NCBI GenBank assembly: GCA_963787205.1
Contig: CAWBCD010000048.1
Span: forward strand, 1 to 64,000
Reading direction: 5' to 3'
Length of the DNA: 64,000 nucleotides
Origin: DATFNI01 sp963787205
Lineage (GTDB): Bacteria > Bacteroidota > Rhodothermia > Balneolales > DATFMH01
The notes under the pieces were generated by a model, which saw only the letters and a program-made list of their open reading frames with translations, searched no databases and was not told where the DNA came from. Position 1 is the stretch's first letter. Every line of letters starts with the position of its first letter. Shown here in pieces: positions 52,738 through 62,614 of the stretch. The position numbers and the translations under genes are program-made.

Positions 52738-52758
52738 AACCAAAGATTAATACTGTAA

Positions 52759-55587
52759 ATGCCACGTCGAAACGATATTCACAAAATACTTATCATCGGT
52801 TCCGGTCCCATTGTCATTGGTCAGGCTTGCGAGTTTGACTACTCCGGATCACAGGCTTGCCGCTCTCTGAAAGAAGAAGGATATGAAGTGATCCTGATAA
52901 ACTCCAATCCTGCCACGATCATGACCGATCCGATCATGGCGGATAAAGTGTATCTGAAACCACTGACAATGCAATCGATCAAGGAAATCTGCGCTATCGA
53001 GAATCCCGACGCCGTCCTGCCTACCATGGGGGGACAGACCGGACTCAACCTGGCCCGTAATCTGCAGCACGAGCATTTCTGGCGGGATAACGATATCGAG
53101 ATCATCGGGGTTGATATTGATGCCATTGACATCACCGAGGACCGCCAGCAGTTTCGCGACCTGATGGACAAGATCGGCATCCCGCAGTGCCGCAGCCGTC
53201 GTGCCCAGTCGCTGCTCGACGCCAAGGAAATCATCCTGGAACTCGGCGGGCTGCCCATCGTCATACGTCCCTCCTTCACCATGGGTGGAGCAGGTGGCGG
53301 CATCGTCTGGAACGAAGGCGAACTGGAGAGAAAAATTACCCGTGGCCTCGAGATGAGCCCCATCCACGAGGTGCTCATTGAGGAAAGCATCTTCGGATGG
53401 AAGGAATATGAGCTCGAACTCCTGCGCGATAAAAATGACAATGTGGTGATCATCTGTTCGATCGAAAACATGGACCCCATGGGCGTACATACCGGTGATT
53501 CTGTAACGGTAGCGCCGACACAGACGCTGACCGACAAGCAATTCCAGATGCTTCGCGATGCAGCCATCAAAATGATGCGCTCCATCGGTACCTTTGCCGG
53601 CGGATGTAATGTGCAGTTTGCAGTGCAACCCGGTACCGATAACTTCGTGGCCATCGAGATCAACCCGCGCGTCAGCCGTTCATCAGCCCTGGCTTCAAAA
53701 GCAACGGGTTATCCAATCGCGAAGGTCGCTACCAAACTTGCTGTCGGGTATTCACTTGACGAGCTCAAAAACCAGATCACCGGCAATACATCGGCCTGTT
53801 TCGAGCCATCCATCGACTATGTGGTCGTGAAGATACCGCGTTTCAACTTCGATAAATTCCCTGGAGTCGACGAGGAACTCACCACGCAGATGAAGGCCGT
53901 CGGCGAGGTGATGTCGATCGGGCGTACCTTCCCCGAAGCTCTCAACAAAGCATGGCAGTCACTCGAAGTCGGTCGTTCCGGACTCGGAGCTGACGGATAT
54001 GATGATCCCGACCGGAAGACGATCCGTGAAAGATTACTCAAGCCTTACTGGGACCGCAGCCTGCAAATCCGCAATGCGTTCAAGCTCGGCACCTCCGTTG
54101 ATGAGATGGCTGACATCACTAAAATCGATCCCTGGTTCCTCCAGCAGATCCGCTATATGGTCTCCCTGGAAAACCGGACAGAAGGACAATCTCTGGAAGC
54201 CATTACCCACGACGAGCTATATGAGCTGAAACAGGCAGGCTTTTCGGATTACCAGATTGCCTGGATGCTGAGTCAGAGCGACGGTCGTGTCACAGAAGAG
54301 CAGGTACGCCGTAAACGTAAAGAAATGGGGCTCATTCCAGTCTTCAAGCTCGTTGACACTTGTGCGGCCGAGTTCCCGGCAGAAACACCTTATTATTACT
54401 CTAGTTATGAAGGAGAAAGTGAAAGCGATCGATCTGACAGACCCAAAGTTTTGATCCTGGGCAGTGGTCCGAATCGTATCGGTCAGGGAATCGAGTTCGA
54501 TTATTCCTGCGTCCACGCCGTGATGGGTGTCAAGGAGATGGGCTACGAAGCCATCATGGTGAACTGCAACCCGGAAACCGTCTCAACCGACTTCGATATC
54601 GCCGATAAACTCTACTTCGAACCTGTCTTCTGGGAGAGAGTGCTCGACATCGTTGAGCATGAAAAACCAGAAGGGGTCATTTTGCAGGTCGGCGGACAAA
54701 CCGCCCTCAAACTGGCCCGCCAGTTCGAGGAAAATGGAATCAAGATATTCGGGACATCCTTCGAAATGATGGACCTGGCCGAAGACCGGGGCAAGTTTTC
54801 CTCTATTCTTCAAAAAGCCGATATCCCCTTTCCTGAATATGGTATGGCCTTCACGGCAGAAGAAGCGATCAATATCGCTAACAGGATCGGGTACCCGGTG
54901 CTTATCCGTCCGAGCTATGTGCTTGGCGGACAGGGAATGCGTATCGCCATCAAGGAAGATGAGATGATGCGTTATGTCGATGCCATCCTCAGGACTCATC
55001 CAGAAAATGAGTTCCTGATCGACCGTTTCCTTGAAAACGCCATCGAGGTGGACGTCGACTCGGTCTTTGACGGTGAACAGTTGCATATCGCCGGCATCAT
55101 GCAGCATATCGAGCCGGCAGGTGTACACTCCGGTGATTCATCCGCAGTACTTCCTACTTATACGTTAAGTGAGTCGGTGCTTGAAACGATCAAGGATTAC
55201 CAGCTTCGAATCGCCAAGGCTCTGCAGGTCATCGGTTTCATAAATGTGCAGTATGCCGTGCAGGGAGAAAAGGTGTTTGTTCTGGAAGCCAATCCGAGGG
55301 CCACACGGACCATCCCCTTCCTCGCAAAGGCACACAACCGTCCGGAGGCAGAGTTCGGCGTAAAGGTTATGCTCGGGGCCAAAATTTCCGAGTTTGATCT
55401 GACCTCGCACCTGAAAGGCTTTGCCATTAAGGAACCGGTCTTCCCCTTCGACAAATTCCCCGAAGTGAAGAAGGAGCTGGGACCCGAAATGAAGTCCACA
55501 GGCGAAACCATCTACTTCCTGGATGATTTCAACGACGAACACTTCAAAAAACCGTACGAATTCAAGAATCTGTACCTCAGCAAGTAG
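52759..55587 (+). CDS. carB: Carbamoyl-phosphate synthase large subunit, no MGS domain
   Basis: The protein has 942 residues. Two homologous halves each carry a pre-ATP-grasp (GSGPIVIGQACEFDYSGSQA; GSGPNRIGQGIEFDYSCVHA) and an ATP-grasp (IRPSFTMGGAGGGI; IRPSYVLGGQGMRI). The canonical enzyme has about 1070 residues; this one ends at FKNLYLSK after the second ATP-grasp, so the roughly 130-residue MGS-like allosteric domain (UMP/ornithine control) is absent. Bacteroidota CarB often has this shorter form. Loss of feedback by UMP would make transcriptional attenuation at the leader more important. Confidence 0.96.
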   Translation: MPRRNDIHKILIIGSGPIVIGQACEFDYSGSQACRSLKEEGYEVILINSNPATIMTDPIMADKVYLKPLTMQSIKEICAIENPDAVLPTMGGQTGLNLARNLQHEHFWRDNDIEIIGVDIDAIDITEDRQQFRDLMDKIGIPQCRSRRAQSLLDAKEIILELGGLPIVIRPSFTMGGAGGGIVWNEGELERKITRGLEMSPIHEVLIEESIFGWKEYELELLRDKNDNVVIICSIENMDPMGVHTGDSVTVAPTQTLTDKQFQMLRDAAIKMMRSIGTFAGGCNVQFAVQPGTDNFVAIEINPRVSRSSALASKATGYPIAKVATKLAVGYSLDELKNQITGNTSACFEPSIDYVVVKIPRFNFDKFPGVDEELTTQMKAVGEVMSIGRTFPEALNKAWQSLEVGRSGLGADGYDDPDRKTIRERLLKPYWDRSLQIRNAFKLGTSVDEMADITKIDPWFLQQIRYMVSLENRTEGQSLEAITHDELYELKQAGFSDYQIAWMLSQSDGRVTEEQVRRKRKEMGLIPVFKLVDTCAAEFPAETPYYYSSYEGESESDRSDRPKVLILGSGPNRIGQGIEFDYSCVHAVMGVKEMGYEAIMVNCNPETVSTDFDIADKLYFEPVFWERVLDIVEHEKPEGVILQVGGQTALKLARQFEENGIKIFGTSFEMMDLAEDRGKFSSILQKADIPFPEYGMAFTAEEAINIANRIGYPVLIRPSYVLGGQGMRIAIKEDEMMRYVDAILRTHPENEFLIDRFLENAIEVDVDSVFDGEQLHIAGIMQHIEPAGVHSGDSSAVLPTYTLSESVLETIKDYQLRIAKALQVIGFINVQYAVQGEKVFVLEANPRATRTIPFLAKAHNRPEAEFGVKVMLGAKISEFDLTSHLKGFAIKEPVFPFDKFPEVKKELGPEMKSTGETIYFLDDFNDEHFKKPYEFKNLYLSK

Positions 55588-55600
55588 TACAGTTGACGAT

Positions 55601-55873
55601 CACCCTGACGGGGTCCGGACCCTGTCAGGGTGAAATAATCGATGCAGGTATTCAACCCCGCTGGGGTTGAGTAGTTGTGGTGTTACATTACCCTCGCTTT
55701 TCATGCAGGGCTAATCATGTTTATCCCCACCGGGGATTCGGGTTATGCGATTATAGGCAGAATTACTTTGCCAATAGAATACATGCTAAGTCCGAAGAAC
55801 TTCATTTTGAATAGCCATCCCGTGAAACGGGTGGTAATGGTGATTATTAATATCCAACCCCAAAGGGTTGAAT
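55601..55873. repeat. Palindrome-rich intergenic repeat, carB-recQ
   Basis: A 32-base near-perfect palindrome lies at 55601-55632 (CACCCTGACGGGG..CAGGGTG), probably the carAB terminator. It is followed by CAACCCCGCTGGGGTTG (55653-55669), ATCCCCACCGGGGAT (55723-55737), CATCCCGTGAAACGGGTGG (near 55816) and CCAACCCCAAAGGGTTG (55855-55871). Such strings of CCCC-GGGG hairpins are REP-like elements in FCB genomes. Short frames here are not genes. Confidence 0.65.
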
Positions 55874-55889
55874 AAAAAAATTGTAAGGT

Positions 55890-58160
55890 TTGCCACCTGA
55901 CACGGTCTATTATTATAGAGATATTAGAGAGACGACTAAGAGCAATCATTCAGCAAAACGGATTTTAACTTTGGCACCAGCGGCACAGGCAAAGAAGGTT
56001 TTACGAGAGGTTTTTGGATATGACAGTTTTCGGCCTTTGCAGGAAGAGGTCATTCAACGGGTACTGAACAAAAAGGATACCCTTGTGGTGATGCCTACAG
56101 GCGGAGGTAAATCACTTTGTTACCAGATTCCTGCCTTGCTTTTTGATGGACTAACCGTTGTTGTCTCGCCTCTTATTTCCCTGATGAAAGATCAGGTGGA
56201 GCAGCTTGAATCCTCCGGCGTCAAAGCGGTTTGCCTGAACAGTTCTATTCCATTCCATGAATACCAGCAGAATGTAGATCTGATTAAACAGGGCGAGGCT
56301 AAACTGCTTTATCTTGCACCGGAAACGCTGCTCAAACCCCGAACACAAACGCTTCTTTCTGAAGTCAATGTTGACTGCCTGACGATTGACGAGGCTCATT
56401 GCATCTCGGAGTGGGGACATGATTTTCGCCCCGAGTATCGTCAGATATCCGAGCTGCGATCCACCCGGGCCATCGGGAAAGATGCCGTTTGCCTGGCACT
56501 TACTGCAACAGCAACCCCCAGAGTCCAGCAGGATATCAAAAAGAACCTCGAACTGGGCGATTCTGAAGCGTTCATTGCAAGCTTTGACAGGGGAAACCTT
56601 TTTTTGGAGATCGCCGAAAAGCAGGATCCTTTTGAACAGACGCTGCATTTTCTCGAGCAGCATAAACAACAATCAGGCATCATTTACTGCTTCTCCCGCA
56701 GGCAAGTGGATGAACTCTCAATGGACCTGGCCGGGCAGGGATACTCTGTGAGACCCTATCATGCCGGTTTGACAGAGACGGAAAGGACGGGAAATCAGGA
56801 AGCTTTTATCCGTGATGATGTCGACATCATGGTAGCCACCATTGCTTTTGGGATGGGCATCAACAAGCCGGACGTGCGTTTTGTGATCCATTATGATCTG
56901 CCACAAAATATCGAATCGTATTACCAGCAGATCGGGCGTGCCGGCCGGGATGGACTCAGGGCTGACTGCCTGTTGCTGTTCAGTTACTCCGACATCGGCA
57001 AGATCAATTACTTCATCAACCAGAAAAGTCCGGAGGAACAGAAAGTAGCCCGCGCGCATCTGGATGCACTGCTCCATTTCGTGGAATCTACCGATTGCAG
57101 GAGAATCACCTTGATGGATTATTTTGGGGAGACATATCGCAGTGACGTTTGCGAAATGTGTGACAACTGTGTGAATGAGGACTCTGAGAAACAAGATCTG
57201 ACCATTCCTGCACAAAAATTTCTGTCGTGCGTCGTTCGCACAGGTGAATTGTTCGGCAGCAACCATATTATTGATGTGTTGCGTGGATCAAAGGCACAAA
57301 AAATCCTGAAACATCGTCATGATCATCTTTCTACCTATGGAATCGGACACGATTTATCCAAAAGGCAGTGGGTCCGCCTTTCACGCCAGCTTATCCATGA
57401 AGGATATGTGAATCAGGATCCTGAGTATGGCAGTTTGAAACTTGAATCCACGGCAGCAGATATCTTAAAAGGAAATAAAAAGATTTTCGGATCAGTAGGT
57501 GAGAGGCGGGTAAGCAAATCCGGCAGATATTCCGGTTCTTCGTTCCAACAGGATCTTGAATATGATGAGACCCTATTTGAACTGCTCCGGAAGAAACGCA
57601 AACTTCTGGCCGATGGTGAACAACTCCCTCCTTACGCCATTTTCCCCGATGCCACACTCATGGAGATGGCGGCATATTTTCCGCAGAGCAAGGAGAGCTT
57701 ACTTCGCATTTACGGAGTAGGGGCTGCGAAACTCGACAAATACGGCTCACGATTCCTGAAATTAATCCAGGATTATTGTAAAGAGTATGACATACGTGAA
57801 CGGCCTAAACAGGTACCGTCGCGGCCATCACAGAGATCTAAAAGACGACGTCATCACCAAGTGGGTGAAGCGTTCAATGAAGGACACTCCATTGCAGAAC
57901 TAACAAAGCAGTTTAGTGTAAAACCCGGAACGATCATTCAACATCTGGAGAAATATAGCCTGGAGGGAAATCCGCTGAGAATCGATGGGATGACCGAAGC
58001 ACTGACGCTCTCTCAGGAACAACAGGAACTCGTGCTGAAGGTCTTCGAAAAGGAAGGGAATGAAATGCTCCGCCCGGTATACGATGCACTGGATGAATCG
58101 GTCAGTTATGATGAGTTGCGGTTGATGCGGCTTTACCAAAGGATCAGTGAATCTGACTGA
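55890..58160 (+). CDS. recQ: RecQ-family DNA helicase
   Basis: The protein has 756 residues from a TTG at 55890; no in-frame ATG precedes the conserved start GYDSFRPLQEEVIQ (about 42), and another TTG lies at 55969. SF2 helicase motifs: MPTGGGKSLCYQ (I), DEAHCISEWGHDFRPEY (II), LTATATPRVQ (III), YHAGL, and IGRAGRDG (VI). The zinc-binding Cys cluster CEMCDNC (about 418-424), RQC winged helix, HRDC (about 585-632) and a C-terminal HTH (GHSIAELTKQFSVKPGTIIQHLE) complete it. It unwinds recombination intermediates 3'-5'. The length is typical of Bacteroidota RecQ. Confidence 0.93.
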   Translation: MPPDTVYYYRDIRETTKSNHSAKRILTLAPAAQAKKVLREVFGYDSFRPLQEEVIQRVLNKKDTLVVMPTGGGKSLCYQIPALLFDGLTVVVSPLISLMKDQVEQLESSGVKAVCLNSSIPFHEYQQNVDLIKQGEAKLLYLAPETLLKPRTQTLLSEVNVDCLTIDEAHCISEWGHDFRPEYRQISELRSTRAIGKDAVCLALTATATPRVQQDIKKNLELGDSEAFIASFDRGNLFLEIAEKQDPFEQTLHFLEQHKQQSGIIYCFSRRQVDELSMDLAGQGYSVRPYHAGLTETERTGNQEAFIRDDVDIMVATIAFGMGINKPDVRFVIHYDLPQNIESYYQQIGRAGRDGLRADCLLLFSYSDIGKINYFINQKSPEEQKVARAHLDALLHFVESTDCRRITLMDYFGETYRSDVCEMCDNCVNEDSEKQDLTIPAQKFLSCVVRTGELFGSNHIIDVLRGSKAQKILKHRHDHLSTYGIGHDLSKRQWVRLSRQLIHEGYVNQDPEYGSLKLESTAADILKGNKKIFGSVGERRVSKSGRYSGSSFQQDLEYDETLFELLRKKRKLLADGEQLPPYAIFPDATLMEMAAYFPQSKESLLRIYGVGAAKLDKYGSRFLKLIQDYCKEYDIRERPKQVPSRPSQRSKRRRHHQVGEAFNEGHSIAELTKQFSVKPGTIIQHLEKYSLEGNPLRIDGMTEALTLSQEQQELVLKVFEKEGNEMLRPVYDALDESVSYDELRLMRLYQRISESD

Positions 58161-58240
58161 TCCTTCAGTGTAACAGATGATATCTTCCTATATTCCTTTA
58201 TACATTTTACTTCAATTACTGATTGTCACAAGTACACGCA

Positions 58241-58969
58241 ATGAGCACCCCATTGCACCGGAAATCGACCATAGAAGAAATACGGGAACGGTTTGACCAT
58301 GATGTTGAACGGTTCTCCAACCTTGAAACCGGCCAGCAGGCAACGATCGATGCTCCCCTGGCAATGGAGCTGATCACCAATGCGGCGATTTCAGCTACAC
58401 CCGGCGCCCGTCATGTTCTGGATATCGGATGCGGTGCGGGCAACAACACTCTTAAGCTGTTGCAACTCAAAAATCCCCTGGACTGCGACCTCATCGATCT
58501 GAGCAAACCCATGCTCGACAGGGCTGAAGAACGTATCCAGTCGGTTAACTCCGGTAAGATTCGGAAAATCCACCAGGATTTCAGGATGGCCGAACTGCCT
58601 CAGAGTCATTATGACATCATCATTGCTGCTGCGGTCCTTCACCACCTTCGTGATGACAAAGATTGGCAATCAGCTTTTCAAAAACTGTACGACATCACGG
58701 CACCCGGTGGAAGCGTTTGGATCACTGACCTCGTTACGCACGAAATGCCTGCTGTACATGATATGATGTGGAACAGGTATGGCGAATACCTTGAGTTGCT
58801 TGGAGGTGCCGGGTACAGGAAAAAAGTTTTCACTTATATCGATAAAGAGGACTCTCCCCGGCCGTTGATCTTTCAACTCGAACTGTTGCGGGAAGTGGGC
58901 TTTACTAACGTTGATGTGCTGCATAAAAACTCCTGTTTCGCGGCTTTCGGTGCACGGAAAAGGAAATAG
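58241..58969 (+). CDS. Class I SAM-dependent methyltransferase
   Basis: The protein has 242 residues from ATG 58241; a TTG six codons earlier is less likely. Motif I is VLDIGCGAGNNTLKLL, motif II DLIDLSKPMLDRAEER, then IIIAAAVLHHLRDD and the post-motif APGGSVWITDL. It resembles CmoA-like or trans-aconitate-type small-molecule methyltransferases. A helical N-terminal cap (RFDHDVERFSNLETGQQATIDAPL) covers the active site. The substrate is unknown. It follows recQ on the same strand with an 80-bp gap. Confidence 0.8.
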   Translation: MSTPLHRKSTIEEIRERFDHDVERFSNLETGQQATIDAPLAMELITNAAISATPGARHVLDIGCGAGNNTLKLLQLKNPLDCDLIDLSKPMLDRAEERIQSVNSGKIRKIHQDFRMAELPQSHYDIIIAAAVLHHLRDDKDWQSAFQKLYDITAPGGSVWITDLVTHEMPAVHDMMWNRYGEYLELLGGAGYRKKVFTYIDKEDSPRPLIFQLELLREVGFTNVDVLHKNSCFAAFGARKRK

Positions 58970-59447
58970 CATACTGTCCCTTCCCGTCATTTCCGCTACC
59001 GTTTCGAAGCTCACTATTATCGAATTTTGGGGGGCCACAAAAGGGACGGATAACCAAACCAGAAATCGCCAGATGCCTGGAGCTTAAGCCCCAGTTTACA
59101 CAGCTTTTACTGGGTCATTAAAGCAAACCGCAATAAATGAGTATCTATTGCAGTGGGCTTCAGCCCGGATTATTCACCCAAAAATTTAGTTGTGGATAAG
59201 GTGTCACGGAAAGGACGCAGGAAATCGTCCTGAACGCTTTCGGGACGTTTGACAAGTCATTTTCGGGGAAACTCAGCCCACAACTAACTTTCGCAGTCCC
59301 CGGGTAATTATAGGCTTCGAATGGTGACATTCTCTCTGCATCAAGAACCGGATTTCATTGTTTAGATTCTGTCCAAGTGTAGAATCTGTTTTCTTAAATA
59401 AGCCGCACAATAAGAAAGCCCTTTCCGGGTGTTACTTCTATTGTTGT
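58970..59447. other. Intergenic region with REP-like stem
   Basis: No gene. CTTAAGCCCCAG (59082-59093) and GGGCTTCAGCCC (59157-59168) with flanking sequence form a dispersed-repeat-like stem. The remainder is ordinary, ending with the promoter of the thioesterase gene. Confidence 0.4.
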
Positions 59448-59455
59448 TATCTTCA
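59448..59455 (+). promoter_or_regulatory. Bacteroidota-type -7 element
   Basis: TATCTTCA fits TAnnTTTG-like boxes and lies 39 bases before the thioesterase ATG. It is the same type as the box before the SIR2-like gene. Confidence 0.35.
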
Positions 59456-59494
59456 CAACTGTTATATCATCGTTATTCATAAGATTGAAAAATC

Positions 59495-59887
59495 ATGAAA
59501 TTCTATAGTCGGAAGTGGATTAAGCCGGAAGATTTGAATGCCAACGGTTCTCTTTTTGGAGGATCTTTGCTGCGGTGGATAGATGAGGAAGCTGCCATCT
59601 ACGTTCAATGTCAACTGGATCGGGGACGTATTGTTACTAAGTTTATGTCGGAGATCAACTTCGTAAGTTCCGCCAAATTGGGTGATGTTGTTGAAATCGG
59701 TATGGAAACCGTGTCATTTGGGAGGACATCCATAACCGTTCGCTGTGAGGTTCGCAACAAGTTCAACCAGGAAACGATCATCACGATAGATAAGATTGTT
59801 TTTGTGAATGTGGATGAAAATGGTCGCCCGAAGCCACATCACCGTACCGAAGCCGCAATTTCAACGACAGATTACGGGCGTAAGTAG
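59495..59887 (+). CDS. Acyl-CoA thioesterase (hot-dog fold)
   Basis: The protein has 130 residues. The single hot-dog domain has NANGSLFGGSLLRWIDEEAAIY with the central helix, FVSSAKLGDVVEI and VSFGRTSITVRCEV. It resembles YciA/BACH-type thioesterases that hydrolyse acyl-CoA to fatty acid and CoA. The Asp in WIDE is the expected catalytic residue. The length is typical. Monocistronic. Confidence 0.88.
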   Translation: MKFYSRKWIKPEDLNANGSLFGGSLLRWIDEEAAIYVQCQLDRGRIVTKFMSEINFVSSAKLGDVVEIGMETVSFGRTSITVRCEVRNKFNQETIITIDKIVFVNVDENGRPKPHHRTEAAISTTDYGRK

Positions 59888-60046
59888 CAGCGGTAATAAA
59901 GAATAGAACACGGACTAAACGGATGACACAGATTTACGCGGACAAAAATTTAAGATAATATTTTTGCAAATGTGAGGTAAGAAAGTGGCAGGATGCTCCT
60001 GAAACGAGAAATCCAATTAATGTGAAACAGCAAACCCAAAAACCCA

Positions 60047-60844
60047 TCACGACTTTGTGTGATCAACCGGTCGGAGTGGCTTTTGTTTCTTCCGTAAATC
60101 AGCTAATTGTTTGTCAATCAGGGTAACATAATTTCGAATGGACGGCCCGGAGAAAAGATTGTAGCGAAGGATGTACCAAATGGCTTTCACGCCGTCGCGG
60201 TAACTGATTTTCTTTCCTTCTTCATAAGTACGCCCGTAATACGAAATTGGAGTCTCAAAAATGCGCGCTCGTGTACGACAAATATGCGAAGTCACTTCGA
60301 CCTCGAAGCCAAATCCCTGGCTGCTTATGGGCATCTCAGCAATAATAAACCGACGAAACGCTTTGTAACAGGTTTCTATATCGGTCATGTTCTTGTTGGT
60401 GAACAGGTTGCTGAACAGCGTGATAAAACGGTTTCCCAGGTAATGATAGAAGTATAAAACGCGGCTTTCATTGCGCACCAGAAACCGGCTCCCGAAAACA
60501 ATATCGGCATTGTTGTTCCAAATGGGATTACACAAATGCTGTATTTCATCAGGATTGTACTCCAGGTCGGCATCCTGGATAACCACAATATCCCCTTTGA
60601 CTTCACTAAAGGCACGTTTTAGAGCGGCAGTTTTTCCCTGATTATGAGGCAATCGAATATATACAAGCCGCGGATCGGTATAAGATTTCAGAATTTCGGC
60701 AGAACGATCCGTCGAAGCGTCATCGACTGTCACCACCTCCATCACAAACGGCAAGGCAAAAACTTTGTCCATGATCTCACGGAGAGTATCCTCTTCGTTA
60801 TACACAGGAATGACTATGCTGACATTTTTTTTCACCTTATCCAC
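60047..60844 (-). CDS. GT2 glycosyltransferase, dolichol-P-mannose-synthase-like
   Basis: The protein has 265 residues with a GT-A fold: VSIVIPVYNEEDTLRE (8-23), VDDASTDRS, and DXD-type QDADLEYNPDE. There is no C-terminal TM, unlike two-TM DPM1 relatives. These enzymes move a sugar from a nucleotide donor to undecaprenyl phosphate or a similar lipid. The start overlaps the upstream GT39-like membrane protein gene by 8 bases, so the pair probably makes and uses a lipid-linked sugar. Confidence 0.88.
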   Translation of the reverse strand: MDKVKKNVSIVIPVYNEEDTLREIMDKVFALPFVMEVVTVDDASTDRSAEILKSYTDPRLVYIRLPHNQGKTAALKRAFSEVKGDIVVIQDADLEYNPDEIQHLCNPIWNNNADIVFGSRFLVRNESRVLYFYHYLGNRFITLFSNLFTNKNMTDIETCYKAFRRFIIAEMPISSQGFGFEVEVTSHICRTRARIFETPISYYGRTYEEGKKISYRDGVKAIWYILRYNLFSGPSIRNYVTLIDKQLADLRKKQKPLRPVDHTKS

Positions 60845-62294
60845 TCCCTTTTAGTCTTAACGAATCATTCAAGAAAACAGCACAAAGCATCAAGATTAGC
60901 GGATGTATCGGCAAAAGATAGCGATAATGGACCGGATGGGTCAGAATACTTCCTGCAAGATACATGGCCATAAATATAATTGTAAGAAAAAGGATATTCC
61001 GATTAGCCGGTATCAGATTTTCCCACGACTTAGTCCATACCCATATGCCAGCCAAAACAAAAAATGAAATCCATAGCAACAAATTGAGCGGGCTTGCTAT
61101 CCCATTGATTAATTTTCCAAAAATATCATACCTGGCGCGGAATTTTGAAGAATTCACTCCATAATAGGCTAGCGCTGCCCTATCCATCTGAGAATCATGA
61201 CTGAATACACCTAATCCGATTTCCGGGTAAAAAACTTGTTTGGTATTGAGCAATACAAAATAATGGATAAAATCCACCGGGTGCTCCAAGATAAGCGTTC
61301 TGCCATACTTCCCATACCATTTTCCTACAAGAATCCAGGCGTTGATATACGACAATCTGGGATTACTTTTAAGTAATCGATACAAAATTTGCTTTCCCGG
61401 ATAGCGTTTATTCCAGATAAACTGCGTCTCGAGTACGCTTCTGGGGTTGTATATGGAATCAGGAAAAGCAGCCAGGGCCCTGTTTATGAACTCCAAAGGT
61501 TTTTCAGTGAAATGTTCTGAACGTAAATCTATGTGTGGCACCATAATCGAGGCATTGTTAGCCGTGGCCCATCCTGAAAACTCCGTAAAGGTGTATAATC
61601 CGTAATATTTCTTCATCTGGCTGGCCGTATATCGATAAATGCCAAATACCGTCCCAATAACAACAAGAGCCGGCACTAAAGCCTTCTTTCGGTAGGAGTA
61701 TACAAGAACTCCAATAGTGATTAATGGGTAAAACAGGCCAACATAGCGAGTGTTGATTGCCATAAATAATAATACAAGATGAACGAAAAAAACCGGATAG
61801 CCCGGCTTCTTTATCATCCAAAATAAGCTAGCCAGCCAGAATAATGTGTAAATGATAAATACCGTATCGCTCATAAAAGAAGTGGCCAGGTACAACTGAG
61901 CAGGGCAAAATGCGAGAAGTAGACCCAAACCAATGGAGACCGGATACCGTAACCTGAATAAATAATCCACGGTCATATAAAAAAACAAAAGAGCGAGGGC
62001 AAGTAACAAATATTGCATAAAAACCACGAACCCAATACTGGGGAATATCGCATGCAGCCATTTCAGGAACCAGGAATAACCAATCGGACGCACCCCGCTT
62101 ATTTGACCCGTCATAGCGGAAAGGATGTATGAGCCGGTATCGCCGGTAAACAGTGGCTGAGGATATGCCCACCAGAAAATTGCGGATATGATTATATAAA
62201 CAATAGAAAAAGAAAGTACTTTGGTTCGTGCTGCCCCATCCTTAAAATAGTTTAGCGCCCAATATCCATCTCTGCTCTTTTTCTTTTTGCTCAT
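60837..62294 (-). CDS. GT39/ArnT-like polytopic membrane glycosyltransferase
   Basis: The protein has 485 residues with about eleven TM helices, starting near 27. FTGDTGSYILSAMTG in the first periplasmic loop carries the Asp typical of GT-C enzymes, and a large periplasmic loop spans about 245-390. It probably transfers a sugar from a lipid carrier to a wall or protein acceptor. It overlaps the GT2 gene that follows, so they work together. The exact substrate cannot be told. Confidence 0.72.
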   Translation of the reverse strand: MSKKKKSRDGYWALNYFKDGAARTKVLSFSIVYIIISAIFWWAYPQPLFTGDTGSYILSAMTGQISGVRPIGYSWFLKWLHAIFPSIGFVVFMQYLLLALALLFFYMTVDYLFRLRYPVSIGLGLLLAFCPAQLYLATSFMSDTVFIIYTLFWLASLFWMIKKPGYPVFFVHLVLLFMAINTRYVGLFYPLITIGVLVYSYRKKALVPALVVIGTVFGIYRYTASQMKKYYGLYTFTEFSGWATANNASIMVPHIDLRSEHFTEKPLEFINRALAAFPDSIYNPRSVLETQFIWNKRYPGKQILYRLLKSNPRLSYINAWILVGKWYGKYGRTLILEHPVDFIHYFVLLNTKQVFYPEIGLGVFSHDSQMDRAALAYYGVNSSKFRARYDIFGKLINGIASPLNLLLWISFFVLAGIWVWTKSWENLIPANRNILFLTIIFMAMYLAGSILTHPVHYRYLLPIHPLILMLCAVFLNDSLRLKGSG

Positions 62295-62614
62295 TGTAAT
62301 AGCATATTTATGTTGCGACGGGTAAAGTCTAATAAAAAAAAAATTTTAAATGAAAAGAAGATTGATATTTCCTATCTGGAATGCTTACACATAAGCCAAC
62401 GTTAAATAAAAAAAATTCTGAGGTATAGATGTTGTAATGTGCTATGTGATGATTCCACAAATTTCCAGAATTTGTCTCGTACCCTCTTGCATTACGAAAT
62501 AAATCACCAATCTTTGGTTCCACTCGAGGCCAGGGAAAACATATTATATTCATCATTGAATTTATTATTCTAACTTCTAACTAGTTCTGGTTTTATATAG
62601 TCAAATACGTTTCT
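62295..62614. other. AT-rich intergenic region
   Basis: 320 bases with long A and T runs near 62333-62345 and 62406-62417. A 75-codon minus frame (62329-62556) has no similarity and was rejected. It should contain promoters for the GT39-like gene and the alcohol dehydrogenase. Confidence 0.4.

Noticed and set aside
52839..53663. Long minus-strand frames across carB and other GC-rich genes
   Set aside because: They are antisense shadows of strongly conserved plus-strand genes.
55675..55875. 66-codon frame between carB and recQ
   Set aside because: It spans REP-like palindromes and has no protein-like features.
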